Shown piece by piece: positions 45,864-58,081 of a stretch of DNA of 64,000 bases. Source of the DNA: Brachypodium distachyon (lineage: Eukaryota; Streptophyta; Magnoliopsida; Poales; Poaceae). Location: positions 35,455,001 through 35,519,000 of the forward strand of contig NC_016131.3 of assembly GCF_000005505.3 (NCBI RefSeq), given 5' to 3'. Numbering within the stretch: the first letter of the stretch is position 1; every line of letters begins with the position of its first letter. The notes beneath the pieces were generated by a model. That model was not told the DNA's origin, searched no databases, and saw only the letters and a program-made list of their open reading frames with translations. The translations under genes and the position numbers were made by a program.

Positions 45864-46718
45864 CGCCAACGCCCGCAGGAGCAGGAAGATGCTCCTATGG
45901 GCCTAAGGAGCGGGGGCTGCTACGGGGACGCCGTGATGTCGTCGCCACCTGCGTCTGCCTCTGGCGGCGAGGATGTCACGGCGTCCCTGCTGCACCCCTC
46001 GGACAGGCTCTTCCGAAAGCAAGGGCTTTTCCAAAGGCGAGGGTTGTTGTGGAGGCGCGGTGGGAGCATCGTCACCGGCGCTTGCCGCCGGCGGCGATCC
46101 TGCCACGGCGTCTCCACTGCATTCGTCTAGCGGGCTCTCTCAAGGGAAACGTGCCAGGCGCACATCACTGGCAAACGTTCCGAGCAAGAGACTGAACGAG
46201 AAGCTAAGTGCTTGAACCTGAACGATAAAATCTTTAAGAACTGAACATAACTGAACGCTGCCTCGCCAGGGGTGCCCCCGGAACCTGCGTGTGGCCAGGG
46301 TGTTAGAAGGACGCTTTCGAGGGGAGTGTGCTCCTCGTGCAGCTTCCGGGTCCGTCCTGGGAGGGTATGGCTTGGAGTAGCTACCCCGTAAGTGGAGTGG
46401 CTCGCCGCTACTGCTTGACCCCAGGTCGACATTGCGGATCCATCCCGGGTCCCTGGTCTGGTCAAGAGTGAGGCGCGTGAGTCCCCGGCAACACAAAGCA
46501 CAGCACACAAAGGCTAAGGGATCCACCCCGCGAGGCAGCCTCGGGAACAAGGAGCAAGCATTAAGCAAAACTAAAAAGCTGGATTAATTAAGTAGCGAAT
46601 GATTACATGAACTAATGAAAATGTAATTGTTCAAACGGCGCCAAGCACCACACTTGCAGGACAAAAACAAAGGAAGATAAACAGGAAAGCAGTAGGGACC
46701 GGCAGGAGGCCCCGGCAA
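45864..46718. other. Spacer of remnant G
   Basis: No gene supported. GC-rich direct and inverted short repeats around 45900-46130, then the family block (ACCCCAGGTCGACATTGCGG, GTCCCTGGTCTGGTCAAG). Confidence 0.6.
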
Positions 46719-48440
46719 CTAGTTGCCGGAGTCTTCCGCCGGGGGCTCCAGGGACGGCTCGGGGTCCGGCTTGCGCTGCATCCGCTCGACCACCTTGTCA
46801 ACAAACCCACGCACCGCCTGAGTGTGGGTGGGCTCGTCCTCGCTGTCCGACCAGGCGTCCCACAGCGTCTCGAAGGGAAACTCCGGGTCCCGAAGGTGTA
46901 TCCTCGGAAGGATCGTCCCGGCAACCTTCCGAGCGCAGTTGGCAACCTCGTTGGCGCCGTACTGAGCGATCCAGACGTCGACCGCCCCGAGCTTCCCCAC
47001 CAAGTCGGAGAAGAACGGGATCAGTGTCGAGACGTTTGTACCGTCCACCGCCGCGGTCTGCAGCTCGAATGTGGGCAGCAAGTCGCGCAGCGCCTAGGCG
47101 ATCGTGAGCAGCTTCTCGGTCTCCAGGTGCCGCTGCCCGATCAGCGTGCCGTGGTGGAGCCGGGCATCGTGCGCAGCCTTCTTGGCCTTGCGGAGGTTGT
47201 TCTCCAGCGCCGCGAGCTCCGCAGCCTTGACCACATTGTGCTTGCCGGCCTCGACGAGCTCCTTTCGGATAGTGGCCAGCTCGGTCTCAAGCCTGGCCGC
47301 TCTGTCCTTGGCGGAGCCACGCTGGATCTCAGGCCTTTCGGTCGCCTTGACCTGCACCTCCAGCTTGACGCGCAGGCCCTGGATCTCCCCGAGGTAGTTG
47401 GCGATCAAATCGCTCTTCTCGTCGATTCGGGCCTGCGTTGCGGCGATCACCTCGGCGTGCTCCTTCTTGGTTGCCGCTTGAGCCGCCACCATCGAGTCCA
47501 GAGGCCCCTAGAGCTCGACGCGCTGGGCCTCCAGCCGCCGGTAAAGCTCCTCCTCGGGCACGCCCGGTGCGTTGGCGTTTTCCAGGGCTTCCTAGGCAAG
47601 GCGCGCCTCCTCCCTGGTGAGGCGCGTCTCCTCCCGCAGCCGGGAGAGTTCCTACCGCTCCTTCTCCACGGCTTCTGCAGCTCGCCAAGCTGGCTCTTGG
47701 CGATTGCGTGATGCTCCCTCACCTCGTTGAAGGAGGTGACGAAGGCTTGTTGCTGGTCCTTTCCAGGAACCGGTGCCCTTGCTCGAAGACGCTCGGATCC
47801 CAGGTGATGCGATTCCAAGCCACCCCAGCAAGGGTGCCGAGGTCAGTGTTGAAGGAGGCGGCGGACGAAGACGACGCCCCCGCCGCTACCGTGTGGCTGG
47901 GCGGGGGGTCGTCCGCTTGTGGCGGAGCGTCCTGTCGCTCCTCCCCGGCAACCTCCCCCTCACCCCTGCTCGGGGGCTGCGGGGCTGGCGAGGTTGCCGC
48001 GCCGCCGGCAGGGGCCATCCCTTGTTGAACGGTAGAAGGATCCACGCCAGCAGCGTCCTCAACCGCTGGCACGTCGCCGGGTGCCGTCCCGGCAGCGGTG
48101 GTGACCACCGCTGCCGCCGTGGGCAGGACTTGGCGCGAGAGTCGCTTCCGGCTCCTCCGCCATCCCCGTGACCTCGACGTTGGAGTCGAGGTCAACCACA
48201 GTAGCACTCGCTCCCGGTGCGGGTGCGCTCGAGCCTGCAGCAGCGAGAAGTGTGAGAAGCGGGAAGCTAAAATATTGCTCGGAGGCGGAGTTGGGCTTGC
48301 GGGGGGAGCCTCCATCTCTTCCTCCTCCGTCTCGGCAGGGGCCTCCAAGAGGCTTGCCGTAGGCGAAGTACCACCTACGGAAAGTGAAGGTACGGTTGTG
48401 TGATTAACTGACAATCGAAAATGCAGCAAAAGAGACAAGA
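46719..48440 (-). pseudogene. Antisense gene of remnant G, exons 2-3
   Basis: Exon 3 (from 48234) carries the coiled coil (KKEHAEVIAATQARIDEKSD) and the SDSEDEPTHTQAVRGF tail, stop at 46719. The intron 1 acceptor (TTTCCGTAG, ends 48375) is kept, but its donor is lost to the truncation. The intron 2 acceptor is kept (TGCTGCAG, ends 48235), but the donor is no longer GTAACC. Here the frame reads through both intron positions from 48438 to 47719, unlike A and F. Stops include one CAG-to-TAG near 47094. Confidence 0.72.
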
Positions 48441-49642
48441 AGGAGGGGGGTGAATGTGACCAGTTTTAAGTTTTCTTCAAAAATGAAGACTGAAGACTAA
48501 AAACAGTCACAGTGCTTCAACAACAGAGATTTTACTTTAGCAATTTTAAAGTAGCAGCGGAATGAAGAAAGATGAACGAGTAAGGCAGTAGCAGTGAAGA
48601 CAAGAACAATAAGAACAATTATATATACTTCAACAGAAAGTATGAGATTTAGGAACGAAATCACCAGATCACGAAGACACGGGGCATTTGTTTTCCGAAG
48701 TTTAGATTGTTGGCACAATCCTACATCTCCGTTGAGAGGGCTGAGTCACACAAGACTCGTGGACACACAAGTCCACCCAATCCTTCTGAGCTAAGACCTA
48801 AGTCTCGCCCAGTTACTCGTGGTAGATCTTGAGGTGATCTACGGACCTTCACAGACTAGTTGATGGCGAATCACAAGTTTCGATTACTCTTTAACACTGA
48901 CTCCTAGCCGTCTAGGTGATGCCAATCACTAAGAGTAACAAGCTTCAGGTGATTGGCTAGAGAGGGGATCCCATTCTTCACGCTCAGTTCAGCTCTAAGG
49001 GTTTTCTCAGGTGTTCTTAAAAACAACTCTCTGGGGGATCACCACCGAACCCGTTCGGGGTGGGTCATCTTATATAGCCTTGACCACTGTCGATCTAGCC
49101 GTTGTGACCCATTGGATAAAGTGATACGTGAGACTCCAGCTCACACTTTATCTCTGTGTCTCACAACGGTTAGATTACATGGTCAACACGTAAAGCGACA
49201 AAGATTTTCAAACACATTTGAAATCAGAGTGAAGACTTCACACGGAAGTTTCTGTGAAGCCTGAAATGCTTCATTCTTCACTCCGACGAAAAACACTCAC
49301 AAAGAAAATGGTTTTTGCCTAAGCTGAACATGAAGAATAGGTTTCACCTGAACCAGCTCCACACTTCAAACCCCACTTAATAGTATGGCGTTCCTATACT
49401 CAAGTGACGAAAAGCTACGGAAAGACCTATGAAGAAAGCTACGCTTCACGTTCTTCACCGTTCTTCACTGAGTTCTTCATACTTCAAGCTAGTACCTGTA
49501 CTTCAATTTAGGGGTCGTCGATGCTGGTTAAACCAACTTTTCTGAGGAACTAAAACCTGAAACACTCCGGGTAACTCATTAGTTCCTCAACCATGTTGTC
49601 ATCATTCATCAAAACCCATACAGGGGCAAGGTTTCCCTTTCA
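48441..49642 (-). repeat. Copia-type LTR, minus orientation
   Basis: Starts (minus) TGAAAGGGAAACCTTGCC at 49642, has a TATA box and ends in the typical CAC(C)n CTCC stretch before 48440. Contains TATATAA on minus (49070-49076). About 1.2 kb. The last ~25 bp seen in the opposite copy are missing where it abuts remnant G. SIRE/Maximus-like in style. Confidence 0.75.
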
Positions 49643-50145
49643 TATTGGCATCACCTAGACGGCTAGGAGTCAGTGTTGAAGAGCAATCGAAGCTTGTGAT
49701 TCGTCATCAACCAATCTGTGAAGGTTAGGAGATCACCTCAAGATCTACCACGAGTAACTGGGCGAGACTTAGGTCTTAGATCAGGAGGATTGGGTGGACT
49801 TGTGTGTCCGTGAGTCTTGTGTGACTCAGCCCCCTCAACGGAGACGTAGGATTGTGCCAACAATCTGAACTTCGGAAAACAAATTCCCTGTGTCTTCGTG
49901 TTCCGGTGATATCGTTCCTCAATCTCATACTTTCTGTTGAAGTACAAATTGTTCTTACTGTTCTTGTCTTCACTGCTACTGCTTAACTTGTTCATCTTTC
50001 TTCATTCCGCTGCTACTCTAAAATTGCTAAGTAAAATCTCTGTTGTTGAAGCACTATGACTGTCTTCAGTCTTCAGTCTTCATTTTTGAAGAAAACTTAA
50101 AACTAGTCACATTCACCCCCCCTCTGTGACGTACTCGATCTTTCA
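49643..50145 (+). repeat. Truncated copia-type LTR, plus orientation
   Basis: Reverse-complement match to the R-U5 part of the neighbouring LTR (for example GCATCACCTAGACGGCTAGG). Ends CACCCCCCCTCTGTGACGTACTCGATCTTTCA. Lacks U3. Abuts LINE sequence at about 50146. Confidence 0.77.
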
Positions 50146-52010
50146 CATACGTCTACAGAAACTGAGAAATGTGTCTCGTACTTTCAGTATCCCTGACAAA
50201 AAATGGGAATCCCCACTCCTGGCAGCAACTGAAGCAAGTGGCTTCCCCCTACAGTATTTCCTACGCAGTATTTTTTGCCAAGTTCCATTTGAATTTTCAA
50301 GCTTCCATATCCATTTGCACGGCAAACAAATATTCATAGCATCCAAGTCAGCTATCCCTATGCCCCCCCTGATCTTTTGGCTGACATATTGCTGGCCAAT
50401 TAACTAGATGCATTTTCCTCTTTCCATCTCCCTCTTGCCAAAACATTCTTTCTCTATAAAAATATAAAGTCTTAGCTACACCCTTAGGCATTTCTAAAAA
50501 TGACAGTATAAAAAAAGAGATAGAACTAAGACAACCAGCCTACCACCACTAGATAACAACTTGCCTTGCCAACTAGCAAGTCTACCTTCCACTCTGTATT
50601 CAACAGATTTCCAGTCTTTATTAGCTAAACGTCTAAAATGAAGAGGCACCCCCAAGTATCTAAAAGGGAAACCCCCCTTCTTACAAGTAAAGTTCTCCTC
50701 TAGATTACCACCTAAACTATGTGCATCCCCCAAGCAATATAAATCACTTTTGTGGAAGTTAATTTTGAGCCCTGACATCAGCTCAAAGAGGCACAACACG
50801 AGCTTTAAATTCCTTGCTGTCACCAAATCAGGTCCCAAGAGAAAAATTGCGTCATCTGCATATTGCAGAATGGCACACCCCCCTGGCACTAAGTGTGAAG
50901 CAAGTCCTTTAACCAGTCCCTGCTGTTGAGCCTTATGAATAAATCAGCAAGAGCATCAACAACTAAATTAAAAAGAAAAGGAGACAAAGGGTCCCCTTGT
51001 CAAACCCCTTGATAAGTTTTAAAGAAAGGTCTTATCTTGTCATTTACTTTAACAACAACTCTACCCCCACTGACAAAGCTCATCATGCAATTTATCCAGT
51101 TCTGTGAAAAACCTTTTTGTTGCATCACAGATCTAAGGAATTTCCAGTTGACTTTATCATAAGCCTTCTCAAAGTCTACCTTAAAAACAATACTAGAGCT
51201 ATTAGACTTACTTATAGACCTCATTCAGGATCTCATGAATAATCACCACACCATCTAAGATATATCTATTTTGAATAAAAGCAGTCTGAGCACTGTCTAT
51301 AATCTCATCAGCCAAACTAGCTAACCTCCCATTACCAGCTTTAGCGAACACTTTCAAAATAACATTAAGAAGACAAATAGGGCGAAATTTTTGAATCACA
51401 TCAGCTTCACGCGTCTTAGGAATCAAAGTTACCACCCCATAGTTCAATCTAGTTACATCCAACTTCCCTACCACCAAATCATCAAACAATCTCTTAATGG
51501 AGAACTTAACAGTGTGCCAGAACCTTTGATAGAACTCCACAGGGAACCCATCTGGCCCTAGCGCCTTGTTCTTCTCCATGGAAAAGATTACATTTTCAAT
51601 TTCATCCAAAGAGAACTCTTCCAATAGCATTCTATTTTCATCAGCACTGACTAGTCTATTAAAATTAAAAGACATAGAAATGTTGGATTCAGCCCCACCA
51701 CCAAATAACTGCTTATAAAAGTCAGTTATGTCTTTAGTGAGAGCTTTCTCCTCGGATATCAAATTATCTCCATCCATTAAACCCAATATTCTATTTTGCC
51801 TCCTTCTACTACTTGCTTTGGCCATAAAGAACTTAGTGTTTCCATCTCCAAATAACAAGTTCTGGTCCCTAGCTCTCTGCCACCATTTAACATCATCTTC
51901 TCTCACAATAGTTTTCAATATCTGCTTAAGAAGGCCTCTTTGTGCCCACTTAGTAGCATTTAAACACCCAATTTCGCAAGCTTTATCCATAGTATCAATT
52001 TGCATCAACT
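50146..52010 (-). pseudogene. LINE ORF2 reverse transcriptase
   Basis: Motifs: VVTLIPKTREADVIQKFRPI, VDFEKAYDKVNW, the polymerase motif YADDAIFLL and a thumb/WKLEN region (MNICLPCKWIWKLEN). Several frame breaks (about 51215, 50960, 50490) divide it. The RT copies LINE RNA at the nicked target. Confidence 0.88.
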
Positions 52011-52333
52011 AATCTTTTCTTCTCCTTTCTATAGGCACTTTCTACATTCCAATTCCAACCCTTCAACTTTTTCCTCATTGGTTTATGTCTAAACTGTCAC
52101 TCATCATTACTACTCAAGTCCCCAACATTAATGTTCCACACCTCCTACACTAGAGTCTATAAATCCTCCCTTAAAAGCCAGCACAGCTCAAACTTAAAAG
52201 GAGGATTAGCAACCACTAGCTGCCTAGAATCTAATAACAGAGGAGCATGATTAGAAATCCCCCTCTTCGGTGCTGCCACTGTAGCTAGAGGATAAAGGGC
52301 ACCCCAATCATTACTCATTAAAAATCTATCCAA

Positions 52334-52921
52334 TTATTGAAACAAAGCATCTTCATGATCATCAGCCCAAGTGTACATTCTATTTCCTAACTCTAATTCA
52401 AGCAGATCTAGACTTTCAATAACAGCATTAAACAAATTAGTCAATCTACCTATTCCTCCAGGTTTATTTCTTTCATAGGCATTCCTAATAATATTGAAAT
52501 CCCCACCAACAAGGTAACGTCCCTGGCAACTTCTACAGAAAGTAACTAATTCAAGTAAAAAGCTCTCTTTGCCTTCAGGTTGAGCATCCCCATATACAAT
52601 AAGCACATACCATAATGTTTGGCTCACTTTATGGAAGACTTCAGCCTTAAGAATATAATCCCCTTTAACTACGTCAATTAAATCAAATTCTACAGCTCTA
52701 ATCCCAAATAAAACCCCCCCTGATCTACCCTGAGGTGGCAACCAGTCCCAAACAAACTGTGCTTCCCCTTGGATAGAATTCATGAAAGAGGCAGAAAAAT
52801 CAGCCTTAATAGTTTCTTGCGGACCTACAAAATCTAATATATGCTCACTAATCAATTCCCTAACAAACTTCCTCTTGTGAGAGCCCCCAATTCCACGACA
52901 ATTCCATATAAGACCCTTCAT
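52334..52921 (-). pseudogene. LINE ORF2 endonuclease domain
   Basis: Begins MKGLIWNCRGIGG and contains GPQETIKADF, GRSGGVLFGIR and VGGDFNIIR, the conserved motifs of AP-like LINE endonucleases. Its ATG is 2 nt after the ORF1 TAA, consistent with termination-reinitiation. A stop near 52334 and missing sequence to 52010 disconnect it from RT. Confidence 0.88.
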
Positions 52922-52923
52922 AA

Positions 52924-54768
52924 TTACAGTTTTTTAGCTCTACGCCTCCCTACTTTAGCAGCAGACTTCACACTGAAGCATTCAGGTGAGCCATTCTTCT
53001 TCTTCTTTCTCTCATTTCTCAGAAAAACTCTAGGGCACAAATCCATATCATCATCATCATCATCCAAGGACAATTCATCTACTGATTCCACTAGTTCCTG
53101 AAAGCATTCAGTCGCAGCCACAATCTGCTCTGATGCTATATCAGGAGGAGTAAATGGAACAGCCTTAGCATTAAGTTTAACATACATATCTAATCTACTT
53201 TGTTCTAACTGCCTAATAATAGCTAAAGAAGAGACATCAGCATTAGGTTCCTCACCAAAACAAACATCTAACTGTTTCGCTACCCCAAGCAACTCATCTA
53301 TGGAAGAAGAAAAAACAGAAGGGATTGTAGCCGTACCTTTTGGAATTTCCAGATTTTTCACTTGGTGTTGTGAACAGCTCTATCTTCCACACGATCATCA
53401 GCCACCCCTTGAGTTTCCAACCGCAAACTTCTCCTCAAAGCAGCCTCCTTATCCATTCCAGTCCCACCACCACAAACCTCTGATAGCATCAGATATCTTC
53501 AAGCCATTCATCTCTCCATCCTCTTCAATGGACAGAGTGGGAAGGATCAAAGGTCTATTTTGAATACCTTGAACTCTAGTTGCAAAAGACTCCTCTAAAA
53601 CTTCAGCATTTATCTTATCCTGGTCCCCAAGCTCCTTGTCACCAAGAGAGTCCTCAAATACCGAAAAGTTGTTGCTAGTTCCATTGTTTCCTCTAGCCTC
53701 AACAGCCACACCCACTGCAAAACCTCTTTGATTCAGTAGGAGTCTCTCTCTTAAGGGAGCTTCCTCTCTGACTTGCAGAATAAGAGCCACTTTTCTTTCC
53801 ACTTCCAACTGCACCGTTCTCTCAAAGTCTCCCAGTCCCCCTCCAGATGATGCTGCCCCTAAGGCCATGACAGTGTTAGAGACCTTCTTATCTCCTCCTC
53901 CACCATTTCCCACGTCCATTGTGCCACCGCCAGCTGGAAGATCAGATGCACCATCAGCCCCATTTAAGTTCTTCTCCCCCCCCCCCCCCCGCGCCCCTAT
54001 CATTCTCCTTATCCTTATCAAGCTGATCATCATAAGCACCATCACCACTTTTCAAACCAGCAGCAAAGTACCCACCACCCTCCAGCACTTTCTCTACTTC
54101 AAAAAAGATATCAAACTAAAGTAACTCAACTGCTAGTTCAGCCACTGGTGGAATGAGTTTCACATCCTTCACTGCCACAAGAATCCTGACAATATCTTGT
54201 GTCCTGAAAATGCCCATATCAACTTCCACCATAACGCCCAGCATTGAGCCCACCTCGCCAAGACCATAGTAGTGCCTAAGTTCATCAGGAACACCACCCA
54301 CCATAACCCAAACATAATGAAGCTTTCTTTTAGCAATTGCTTCAGATGACCATCTTTTGACTAAAACTAGAGCTTCTGTCCCTTTTAGCAGAAAGGCAGG
54401 ATAGCATCTGGCTTCCTCAACCCTTGCTGCAGATGGGAATCATACCATCATCCTACCATTGCCCAGATCTTTCACTTGCCACTCCCAATTCTAAGGATAA
54501 GTATCAGCAAGCTCTGTAGTAGGCCGATCTGCAGTCGGCTGATCTGCAGTCAACTACCCCTTTTCCACAACCAGAATTGCTAGAGAACTAAGCACAAGTC
54601 CTTCATTCCCCCTCCTCAAATTCTGAGCCTGAAAGACACTTAAACCATCAACAAAATAACCCACTAATCTAGCCACAAGCTTTGGCTAGAATGGCCAAAC
54701 ACACTTGTTCGACGCATGACTAGATTTCCCACACACATGACATAGAACTTCTATTTTGCAGTCTTTGC
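52924..54768 (-). pseudogene. LINE ORF1, 3' part
   Basis: From second zinc knuckle (CHVCGKSSHASNKC, ~54690-54740) through a DUF4283-like segment (GGVPDELRHYYGLGEVGSML, DIVRILVAVKD) to a basic C-terminus (RRRAKKL, stop at 52924). A run of 15 C at 53976-53990 lies in the Gly-rich linker and probably causes one of the frameshifts. Confidence 0.8.
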
Positions 54769-54773
54769 TAACA
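54769..54773. repeat. Target site duplication of solo LTR, left (TAACA)
   Basis: Matched at 58077-58081. Confidence 0.88.
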
Positions 54774-57700
54774 TGAAACGACCGCCCCCGTATACGGGTT
54801 CGATCTCTGTGCTTTAGTGCTAGTCCCTGGATCGACTCACTAGCACACACAGTTTCAAGATGTAATATCATAGAACAAAGGTCTCAATATTACAACGAAT
54901 CATCCAGAATTTAAAAGGTACTTACAACTCGCATAACCTCACAGGTTAGCTGGAAATAAAACAACTGTTTAACAGCGGAAAACGGAAGATACAAGGGCAC
55001 ATCAACACCACGGTGAGAGCGTGTTGGAATGTAGGCCCGTAACCCAAACAAGTAGAACGTACATCTTACTCGTCGTCGGAGCTTCCTGCATCATTAAACG
55101 ATGCAGCCACTAGGGTCAATACATTGAATGTATTGGCAAGATTCACTAGGAGTTATATCAGAACCTACCAAGTATATGCAGTATTTGGCAAGGTGGAGTT
55201 CAGGCTGTTTGCGTCGAAGCAGAACATAAATTACCCTACTACAAAGGAATGTTATAATAATGTTAACTAATGGACACGGGGTAGACACACCCATGCTCCT
55301 ATTAACCTAGAGTACATTGAAGTGGATTCTTCAAGTGCTCCTACCCTGTTCAAACCATTCATTTTATTTAAGAAATTGGAATGAGTGAGACTTTCCTTAC
55401 AGCTCCACATCTAGTTGATCAAAATGTCCGTTGCCGGGGACACGGCTAAGTACTTAGTTTTGACGCTCTCGAGAGTTTGTACACATTCCCCACAAGAAAC
55501 CGACGTGTTAATCCCTTGCTATCCTCAGGGTAGAGTAGCAACGGCATCGATTACGAGATTTTCAGAGGTAATTCCCTAAACCACGAGAGAATCACGCTCC
55601 CCCTACACGGCTACCTCAGTACAATTCCTCGGGTCTAGGTTCATACAACTTACTCTTGTCTCGCCAGAGCCCATATAGCATTGTGGTTGTACTAGAAGCT
55701 TCTAAATAGGAAACTAATCCAGTCTCGGTTACCCCAGGTGGCATTCCACATTTGCAACGTAGGCGCTCCCCGAATCCACGGGAGAGACGTCCATGGACGA
55801 TCCATTCCTGAATCCACGGGAACTCAACTCAGAGGGACCCATAGAAATGGACCTGACGCCGCTAATCCTCAAAATCCTCAAAGCAGCCCACCCAGGATGG
55901 TTCATGAATTAGTTGTTTTGCCTTACATCTAACAAAAACATTTCATATAGCCAAAGGCATAACAATATCATAATGTAGTTATTTCCCCCCACGATACTAC
56001 CATAGCCTAGCATTCAACTAAAATCGATGGCAATTTGGTGGCAAGGTAATGGCGAGGGTAAACTATACTACCTGGGATTTATAGCTAGCATAGAGGTACG
56101 AGTAATAGTCCTATCAATGCATCTCTACCAACAACACTAATGCGTAAGTATTTTAAAACAACAATAATAATGGGATATGATCAAAGTGAACTTGCCTTGT
56201 CCAAGGTTGTGATAGTTCTCCCACTCTTCGCAACAACAAGGAATACACTCCACACAATCTAAAAATAAAAGAAACATGCACACAATAAACACAACACTCA
56301 ATACAAAATCATGCCATGATGCATATGCTATGATGATGCACAACGAAGGTTACTTCTAAAGTAAAAAGTTTTGTTTCTGTTTTGAAAAGTTTTTCAAATG
56401 ATTTGGACAGATTATACAACAATAAGGAGTTAACAAATATGCATGAAACATGGATAGAGTTTAAAACAAAAGATTGAGCGGCTTTTGTAACATAGAGCAA
56501 TATTTAACTTGTATGCCATGATTATACACAATATAACTTCTTTTCTGGTCCTAATGGACAGAGAACAAGTCTAAATAATTTTACAGAAAAATAACATGCT
56601 CAAAACTATTTTGAAACAATTCATTTGAAATTTAAACCATATTCAACCATTCTGCAAATAGCTACTGTCTAAGTTATTCAAAACTGAAATTAAACAGTGC
56701 CAAAATATTACACACGTTGTGACGATTCCAGAAAGGTGTGGATCGTAAATTTTGGACAAACGGTTTCAAAGATATGGGGTTTTGAAGTTGTAGGGGCTTT
56801 TCTGCAAAATTGCATTATCCAAATCGGCCGAATTAAAATAAAAAGAAAAACCCTGCCACGTGGCATGGCGGGACTGGCTGGTTTCTAGGGTTCCGGCCGG
56901 TGGCGGCGCGAGCGAGCGGCGCGGGGCAGCGCGCGGGCGCGGGCGGCGGCGCGGGGCGCAGGATGCGGCGGGCGGAGCGGGGTGGCGCAGGCGGTGGCGC
57001 GGGCACGGACGGCGCGCGGAGGGCGGCGGGCGCGGGCGGCGCACGGGCGCGGGGCGGAGCGCGGGCGCGGCGACGGCGGGCGGCGCACGGGCGGCGCGGA
57101 GGCGGCGACCGGAGGTGGCGCGACGAGCGGGCGGCGGCCGGCGCTGAGGAAGATGGCCGGCACGGGCGGCCGGAGGCGGCGGCGGCGGCCAAACGCAAAG
57201 GCGAGCGCGTCACGGCGTTCGAGACGGGGAGAGGAGAGAGGCTAGGGGAGTGGCGCGGGCGGAAGCTCACCGGAACGACGGCAAAACGCGAAGAACGGCG
57301 ACGTTCGTGAAGAACGTTGGCGAGAAAGTAAATCCTAACCGATGCGAAATTGGGCGAGCAGTTTGGGGGAATTGGTAGAGGAGTTCGAGGGCTTCGATAT
57401 GACGCGCGGGGTTTTGGATTTGGTGGTTCGTGCGCGAAGAAATCGGAACGGATTCGTGGGCAGTTCGCGGGGCGTGCTCTGCATGGACTCCGGAGGAGGC
57501 AGTTGGAGAAGATGACGCGCGGGGTCCACCGGTCAGTGAGGGTGGCCGGGCGGTTCGGGCTGGGCCGGTTCGGTTCGATCCGGTCCGGCCGGTTTGACCT
57601 GTTCGGTTCGGTTTTTCCTTTTCTTTTATCTATTTTCTGATTTTGAACCTCAAAATTGATTCGGAGCTCCAAATCACTCCAAATAAAATGCAACAAAATT

Positions 57701-58076
57701 TGTAAAATCATATTTTCATATGATCTAACTTTTGGAACAAGAATTTCCTCAAAATAAAATATATAAAAATACATTTGCCTATAAAATGGCTTTTGGGCCC
57801 TTAGGCTATCGAAACAAATTATTTTTCAAAATACTTTCAAAAGCCAATTATGGGATAGCTCTATGTATGCATTAAATCCTTTTTTACCACGATACCCTAT
57901 TGAGTTAAAATGCAAATACTCAAGAGCAAGATCAACGACCAAAATCAAATAAAGGCGTTTGAGCAAAAGGGTTTTCTGAGCAAATTTTAGGGTTTTGAAA
58001 GTGATCAAATGCAAGGGTGACATGATGCTCATGATATGCAATGCATATGAAGGGTTTTGAAAATTGGGATGTTACA
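54774..58076 (-). repeat. Solo LTR of a chromovirus-like element (3.3 kb)
   Basis: TGAAACGACC...GGGATGTTACA on plus, so the LTR itself reads on minus from TGTAACATCCC as in B. Perfect TAACA TSD and no internal domain, i.e. a solo LTR from LTR-LTR recombination. It has the same plan as the B LTR: AT-rich end at 57640-58076, GC-rich block at 56884-57310, long remaining part. It is a different family, since the inner end is not similar. Confidence 0.88.
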
Positions 58077-58081
58077 TAACA
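58077..58081. repeat. Target site duplication of solo LTR, right (TAACA)
   Basis: Matches 54769-54773. Confidence 0.88.

Larger units (their letters stand above)
45414..48440 (+). mobile_element. Pol-less Tat remnant G
   Basis: Gag fragment on plus, spacer, and the 3' exons of the antisense gene on minus; cut at about 48440 by a copia-type LTR. Like F it has no pol, but its gag-to-spacer junction is ~70 nt further into gag, so the two deletions differ. Confidence 0.78.

Noticed and set aside
56833..57774. 313-codon frame on minus
   Set aside because: Within the solo LTR's GC-rich block; Arg/Pro/Ala low complexity, no start context, not shared with the B LTR.
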